DNA of 64,000 nucleotides, from NCBI GenBank assembly GCA_009767595.1, contig VSDK01011118.1, positions 535,081-599,080 of the forward strand. The letters are read 5' to 3'. Every line of letters begins with the position of its first letter. The stretch's first letter is position 1. Shown here piece after piece: positions 58,372-64,000 of this stretch. The stretch is from Symbiodinium kawagutii (Eukaryota; Sar; Dinophyceae; Suessiales; Symbiodiniaceae). The notes under the pieces were generated by a model. It was not told the origin of the DNA and did no database searches. It saw nothing but the letters and a program-made list of their open reading frames with translations. A program made the translations under genes and the position numbers.

Positions 58372-59239
58372 CTTTGCAACCCCAAAAGATTCTAGGAGAA
58401 AAACAAAATGCAACAAACCCGCCTCTTATTTGATGGTAGAATCGCCAGCTATTGGCTGGCTACAAAAAACGAAGGATGATTCTTGTTGACATGGTGTTCG
58501 CTTTTTCTGTTTGCACATGTCACCACTCGATCGTGTGATTCCAAGCCGGTCCCACATGCCTCGCAACACGTACAACCTGGCAATCAGCTGCAGGTTGGGC
58601 CATGACTCTTTCGCTACGTCAGATCATGTCAGATCAATGGCCATCAATTGGGACATGTTGGGACATGTAGGGCCATGTAGGGTCATAGGTTCAATCAAAC
58701 AATCACAAGCAACCATCAATTCAGGCCGGGATATCGCCGACAATAGGGATCATACAGCATCAGGGTCATCGGCAAAAATCATCAAATATCGGCAATGCCT
58801 ACTGAGTTGATTCACCTATTCCTGAAGGGCCCTATAATATCCTATAATGACCACAAGCTCCTCCACCTTTGGCCAAGTTGGATGAGCACACCCCGGCTGC
58901 CAAAAAAGGACACCATGTACGGCCATAGATTGACCAGTTGGCTCCGCCAGGTCCTGTTATATCTTTCATGGCTACATTGTGTACGTCGCTGGGTCCGTAG
59001 ATGCACCCCCATCTATCGCTTTGATACTGCCCGCCTCTAAGGTTTGAACAAGCAAACCACTCTTTTCGGAGGGATTCGGAGGGCTATAGAATTGCGGACT
59101 GACCATAATTCTGGAACCACTGGAAAGGAACACCGACCTTTCGCCCCCGGGGTGCACTGGACACTATTGACGGCCCGAGCTTTTTGCTGCTGTTGGGGTC
59201 CCTACGCTGACGCGGGGGGCACTCTCAGTGGCGCCATCC

Positions 59240-60157
59240 TCACCAGCCGTACTTGGCATGGGTTTGAGCCTTGGACAAGAGCTTCTGGGAGCCACGATCC
59301 ATCATCTCCGCCTCCTTCTCCATGGCCTCAGTGGCCAACCAATTGATCTGGTGCTTCCTCTTCTGAACCCGCGAAGGGTTGGCGTGTGTTGTCTGCCTCC
59401 AGCCTTGGCCATCATACATGGAGACATCATCAGAGACGCGCTTCTTGGTGAGGTAGCCAGGACCACCAGAGATCTGATTGTTCATGAACCAGTCAGGATC
59501 CTTCATGTCTTCAGCATTGACCTCAACAAACTGTCGAGGCTTGCGCAACTCCAGAAGATCTTCTGCAGAAGGACCATCAGGTTGAACTGCATCGGCAGAA
59601 AACATGGGATGGTTCAAAACATTTGCTGGCACCTGTGCTGCCTCCTCGTCTTGGTCAGTGAAGTTGTCTGGTCGCAAGAGTCCCTCCACAGGCACACGGC
59701 TCTTCTCCTTTGGGGTTGTGATCACATCGGACAAATCCAACCGGATTGAGCTGGAGGTCTCTTTTCCCAAGGTGACCTTGGGTGGGGGCAGCGCGGCCAA
59801 CAAGCTCTGCCCCACGGGGTTGGCTGCCAGCTGAGCTGCTTTTTTCAATGGCGCTTCAACCTCCTCTGTGGCTTTGGGGTCCCACTTCAATGGCCTTGAA
59901 GTCGGAAGCTTTGAGATGTCGATCTTCCGCTTCTTCAGCAGGGCCAAATCTGATGGATCACTGGCATCTGTAGGGGACGCGTCGCTGACTAGAGCTGCAT
60001 CTGTAGGGGACGCGTCGCTGACTGGAGCTGCATCTGTGGGAGACGCATCACTGACTGGCGCTGCATCTGTAGGAGACGCATCACTGACTGGAGCTTGCTC
60101 TGTTTCACCTTCACCGCTGTCGTCCCCGCTGTCGTAGCCAGCACCCAAAAGGCTCAT
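59240..60157 (-). CDS. PRCC: PRCC-like protein (PRCC C-terminal domain), single exon
   Basis: Nuclear PRCC family, linked in animals and plants to splicing factors and mitotic checkpoint control. The 305-residue product starts MSLLGAGYDSGDD, like the family's MSLVAY..SDE opening, which is why I choose the ATG at 60157 over 60238. Residues 22-65 are four copies of an 11-residue unit (APVSDASPTDA), encoded by a 33-bp minisatellite. A mid region has KKRKIDISKLP (basic, nuclear-signal-like) and GLLRPDNFTDQ. Residues 268-305 are the signature end: KHQINWLATEAMEKE and, last, QTHAKYGW against KYGF in most relatives. A trans-splice acceptor TTTCCTCTTACAG ends at 60219, 61 bp upstream. Unlike every other gene here it has no intron in 918 bp, which may mean a retrocopy. 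Confidence 0.85.
   Translation of the reverse strand: MSLLGAGYDSGDDSGEGETEQAPVSDASPTDAAPVSDASPTDAAPVSDASPTDAALVSDASPTDASDPSDLALLKKRKIDISKLPTSRPLKWDPKATEEVEAPLKKAAQLAANPVGQSLLAALPPPKVTLGKETSSSIRLDLSDVITTPKEKSRVPVEGLLRPDNFTDQDEEAAQVPANVLNHPMFSADAVQPDGPSAEDLLELRKPRQFVEVNAEDMKDPDWFMNNQISGGPGYLTKKRVSDDVSMYDGQGWRQTTHANPSRVQKRKHQINWLATEAMEKEAEMMDRGSQKLLSKAQTHAKYGW
59960..60095 (-). repeat. 33-bp minisatellite inside the PRCC-like gene
   Basis: Four copies of a 33-bp coding unit with CATCTGTAGGGGACGCGTCG at its core (plus strand). Being a multiple of three, copy-number change keeps the frame. Confidence 0.9.
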
Positions 60158-60266
60158 GGCGCTGGCGGCCGAAGGAGTCTGGCTCTGGAGCCTTGTCCGT
60201 GTTCGATTGCTGAACTCACTGTAAGAGGAAATTGACATCTCTACGGAGACTCTATGTATGATTCTC

Positions 60267-60747
60267 ACTGTTGGGGCCTCATTTCATTGGGTCTCTCAAC
60301 GCTTTCCCTTGCATTGGAGGTTATTTTTATCCAAGCAAGCCCTTGAGGATAGAACTCCGGAGTCAGCGGCCGGGTGTTCCCAATTTGTGCATGCACTTCC
60401 CGGTACGCTTCTGATAGTGTGATCGGTCTTAGCTGCATATTGGATCTGAAGGATCGTACTTTGTGTGCTTTGACACTTGACACTCCTGAAACAGGTGGTC
60501 TAGTAAACAATTGTCCATCAAAAAGTGTAGCGACAAAATGTTCAGAACCAAAAGGAAAAAAGGATGATAAAGGAATTGACCTTCTCTGAATAGTCCTAAT
60601 AACACTTTGGCACCCCCTAAATTGATGATGTGGAATTTCTCCTTCCGGAACAACCAGGCATTCTCCCTCGCCCGCCGACCCTATGCCAATGGTGCCGTAG
60701 AACAAGATCCGATTCCTGAGAACAGGGCTGGTTTCCGGGGCCAACAA
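60267..60747 (-). CDS. Unidentified 160-codon open frame upstream of the PRCC-like gene
   Basis: Minus frame open from about 60747 to a stop at 60265-60267, only 46 bp before the PRCC-like trans-splice acceptor. Contains NRILFYGTIGIGSAGEGECL and SSFFPFGSEHFVATLFDGQL. No family recognised. If real it is a long terminal exon of the preceding gene in the array, and the intergenic space would be very short. Confidence 0.35.
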
Positions 60748-60814
60748 GGGAGCACATATGGGCCCTTTGGTTTGCTCGGGCAGTTGAACCTCCCACGCTT
60801 GAAGGGAATGTCAT

Positions 60815-60816
60815 TG

Positions 60817-60889
<73 letters not shown>

Positions 60890-60998
60890 TTCTTCTTCTT
60901 CATGATGAATCATCATCATGAATCATCATCATGAATCATCATCATGAATCATCATCATGAATCATCATCATGAATCATCATCATGAATCATCATCATG

Positions 60999-61060
<62 letters not shown>

Positions 61061-61066
61061 CCATTA
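60815..61066. repeat. (ATC)n / (CATGAAT) microsatellite block
   Basis: Two long CAT/ATC tracts flank nine copies of a CATCATCATGAAT unit. Poly-His, poly-Asp and poly-Ser frames here are artefacts. Confidence 0.95.
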
Positions 61067-61374
61067 TCATCTGTCAATCATCACTCATCATCAATCATCA
61101 ATCATCATTCATCAATCATCACCCATCGACCATCAATCAACAATCATCATTCATCAATCATCGATCATCAACCTGAAGAACCCCAACTGAGTGTCGGCGA
61201 TGAGGGGCAACCGTTTCTTCACCACCTGTTGTACTGGACAGTTTCGAAGCCATATCTGAAGTATGATGCTACCCTTGCTGATTCGCAGGCCCAGTTTTTG
61301 CCCCATCCTAGTGATTTTTTTCTTTTTTTGCTGTTTCTGCTTGGTTGACTCAACTTCTTTGGCCCAAAACTGTC

Positions 61375-61898
61375 AGTGAGTCGGACATTGGAATCACTTG
61401 GATGGAACCTTTGCTAATTTCATTGTCTCGACGGCAGTGAGAGTTCCACATCAGCAAGGGAAGTACAGGGGATACGGCCTCTATGAACGAAATGGTGGTT
61501 TGCTTGATGATGATATGGTCTCTCAGATATCTACCTTTCAGTCTTGTGTGAAGTTGATATCCACCATTCTGAATCGCGAGGTGTACCCCAGTGATCGAGG
61601 AACCAATATATGTAAAGCTCTTTCCTGTTGTCCTGGAAGCAAGCTTGCCTCTGGACTTCGTGGTAGGCCGCAGTTGGTGAATCCCTCAATTGTGTGTTCT
61701 TGTCTGGCTCGATACTTTGAGAAGGGTGCTTATTATGTTGGGACGTATGCTACCAAGTCGTCTGACGGTTTCCCCTTTGACAGATCCCAACCAACTGTGT
61801 CTTACCCTACGGCCATCGCAGAAGATCCCCCGTGTTTGAAACGGATTAGCCGTCTTGTCGGGGCTATTCTGAAATTCAAGAAGGATGATTCGATCTGA
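61375..61898 (+). CDS. Unidentified plus-strand open frame
   Basis: Open for about 170 codons to a TGA at 61896-61898, the only long non-repetitive plus-strand frame. Contains VRVPHQQGKYRGYGLYERNG, VCSCLARYFEKGAYYVGTYA and a basic end (ILKFKKDD). There is no ATG before residue 40, so it would be an internal or terminal exon, a mobile-element fragment, or an out-of-array gene. No family recognised. It sits between two ATC microsatellites. Confidence 0.35.
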
Positions 61899-61989
61899 AC
61901 TTTGTAGGGCCCGTCTGCCACTTAACAGAAAGTCATGGGCACTTGCCGCGGGCCATTTTGTGTGACCGGTCCGCGCGAACCATCAATCA

Positions 61990-62049
<60 letters not shown>

Positions 62050-62052
62050 TCT
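61990..62052. repeat. (ATC)n microsatellite
   Basis: About twenty CAT/ATC units downstream of the plus-strand frame. Confidence 0.95.
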
Positions 62053-62259
62053 GTCAAAATGGATGACAGCGTTGCGGTTCATGACTTCAACTTACCAGCA
62101 AAACAGCTGCGTTGGTCCCATGTTTCGCCGCTGGCTCATAGCTGCGGTGCTTAGCTCACTAAGGGCGGCAATTGGGCCATCCCCTTCCTCCAAGGAGGCT
62201 ACCACCTACCCGCCAGTAGAGCGCTGGTGGAAGAGGTCAAGGGAAGGGCCCATCTAGCG

Positions 62260-64000
62260 GAATCTGGGACTAGGTTTTACCCTCCAAAATGCAGGCTATC
62301 ACTCACAACAATGACGCTTTTGGGGGGACAATGCTACCATTCTCCAGCAAAAAACAAATGCAAACACTTTGGTTAATTCATGTTAAGTCTAACTGTTGCC
62401 GGCAACTAAACTAATTGAACCGCAAGACCTGAACTAGCCAGCCCAAAGTTTACTCGGCTATGTTAATAAGGAAAAGGATAGCGCGGCTGCTACCAATGGT
62501 TTCTGCCTGACAAAATTGAGCACATACCTTCCGGGTAGAAATTGAAAACACATGAAATACATGTGGCCACAAACTGGCCCACTGGCCATCCAAATTTTGA
62601 AGACTCAATTACCAAGCAAACATGATACTGAGTCCAAACATGTTTGGATCCGCTTCCGGTGTTTGGAACTGCTAGAAAAAAGGCCACCAAGCACCTCATA
62701 CAACCAAGAAAAACAAGACAAAAATCATTCGAAAACAACCACTGCCATCCAAACAAAAAAAGGAAAGCACTTGTTTTTGGCATTGTATATATTTTTACAT
62801 CCGCCTTCAAGCTGGAACTCAAATTCCCAGCTAGTAGCTAGTGCCAAGGAACAACGGTGATTCCATAAATCGGAAAAAAGCCTGGAGTGGGCGACGGCTC
62901 AACAGCACGGGATCTGGCATGATAAGCTGGTCCCCCAAAATTGATGATAGCTTACTATAAAAATCTGCCGTCTGCCGGGGCACCGATTTTGACATTCTCT
63001 CTCCGTAGTTATGGGGAGTATAAACTTGTCCTTTCTCAATCTTTGAGATTGGCATGACAAATCAACTAGAATATTGTTGCAGGCCAAGCCTTCCTACCCC
63101 TGGCAAACATTTAAACAACTCTTCGTTGGTGGTTGGTTCCAATCCCGGAGGCTTGTTCCAATTTATTTCATGTCAATCATTCGTCCCACCATGCCGAACT
63201 ATTGCGAACTGCTTCTGAAGCATCAGGCAGTTGACCATCACCCTTGTGCGTCTGGAGTTCAGATTCACCATTGAACTCTTGGTTGGGGAATACATGATTT
63301 ACAATGATTGAAATAAACGTGACTAGTGAGATAGTTGCTTAAGATAACCAATGATTAGTTAACAATGATCGCAAGTTGTTTGATTACCATCAAAACTCAC
63401 AAGAGCCCCGACAGCGTGGTTAAGAAGGGAGCAGCACCCAGCGAGCCAACTTTGGGATATTTGACTATTACCTTTAACATCAACACATGTTGTTCAAAGT
63501 TCAAAACAACCAAACGATGATCGAGGTCAATCATGGATTGGCTACTAATCGATGATGAATCTATGATCAATGAATGGTACTGATGGTCGATGGTGGTTCA
63601 TGATTGTGAACTGAATGATCGGTAAGAAACACGGTAACGGCTGGAATGCCACATAAGCAAAACATACATGATGCGGTATCCCTCGAAACAAATATACGTG
63701 GACATGCGTACATGGCTGTGAGCCCACCCCCTATGACCCTTGCCTACTAATCTTACTATTATCAAAACAAGCCAGAAGCATCGAACAAATTGACAATATC
63801 GAATGATGAGATGGGTACTCGCATGATGGGCACCGCAAGCCATCAAAACGATCAAACCTGTATCATGGGTAGCATTAAATCAAAAAAAGCACCAAATACA
63901 CGCGCTGCAACACAGTTGTGAACCGTCATTGCAGCCATGATCAACCATCCAACGCCACCATAAGCAAGTATCAGCCACAGGTTTACCAAAGGTTTTGCCA
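62260..64000. other. Right-end stretch without supported gene
   Basis: Moderately AT-rich. A 110-codon minus frame (62822-62490) and several shorter ones show no recognisable motif or GC-rich island, and the flanking splice signals are unconvincing. No inverted-repeat element of families 1-5 was recognised. Confidence 0.55.

Noticed and set aside
60238..60268. Longer N terminus for the PRCC-like protein
   Set aside because: A likely trans-splice acceptor ends at 60219, inside the extension, and the family opening matches the ATG at 60157.
60617..61348. Poly-His, poly-Asp and poly-Ser ORFs
   Set aside because: Products of ATC/GAT microsatellites on either strand.
1..64000. Complete spliced-leader RNA or leader relic
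   Set aside because: I looked for CCGTAGCCATTTTGGCTCAAG and saw no full match on either strand.

Overview
The window reads as nuclear DNA of a core dinoflagellate. This is inferred from how the genes are built, not from a database match. Coding sequence occurs as GC-richer islands of about 25-270 bp. When translated and joined they make proteins only if many introns begin with GC or GA as well as GT, and nearly all acceptors are AG followed by G. Every gene I could assemble lies on the minus strand, head to tail, as in the unidirectional gene arrays of dinoflagellates. Pyrimidine-rich AG sites before several start codons suit spliced-leader trans-splicing. TTTAGGG-type repeats, families of short inverted-repeat elements and very low coding density (a few percent) fit the same picture.

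Layout in transcription order, right to left. A 160-codon unidentified ORF (60747-60267) is followed by an unbroken PRCC-like gene (60157-59240). Next is a gene with exons from 58371 to 56927, whose second intron is almost exactly one inverted-repeat element (an introner). A gene with a CBM20-type starch-binding module follows (55153-49043). A roughly 30-kb gene for a calcineurin-like metallophosphoesterase has about 19 short exons (47700-17832). An EF-hand gene (17717-13439), a small four-exon gene (13169-11297), a partly resolved gene with a CxxC motif (10941 to about 8528) and a probably plastid-targeted 4Fe-4S ferredoxin-domain gene (7080-4574) follow. The left end holds unidentified coding-like sequence (about 3.8 kb, 1.3 kb and 1.2-0.3 kb). 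One 166-codon ORF of unknown nature lies on the plus strand at 61.4-61.9 kb.

The remainder is introns and intergenic DNA. The phosphoesterase introns hold tandem arrays (94-bp, 342-bp, about 122-bp and about 57-bp units), an interstitial TTTAGGG tract, a tRNA-like element and a 96-N assembly gap. Scattered throughout are at least five families of 70-150 bp elements with terminal inverted repeats, and many microsatellites.

The genes do not form an operon-like pathway. The shared features are strand, exon architecture and splice-site style. Exon borders were placed by hand from reading frame, phase and family motifs; most have not been checked against RNA.
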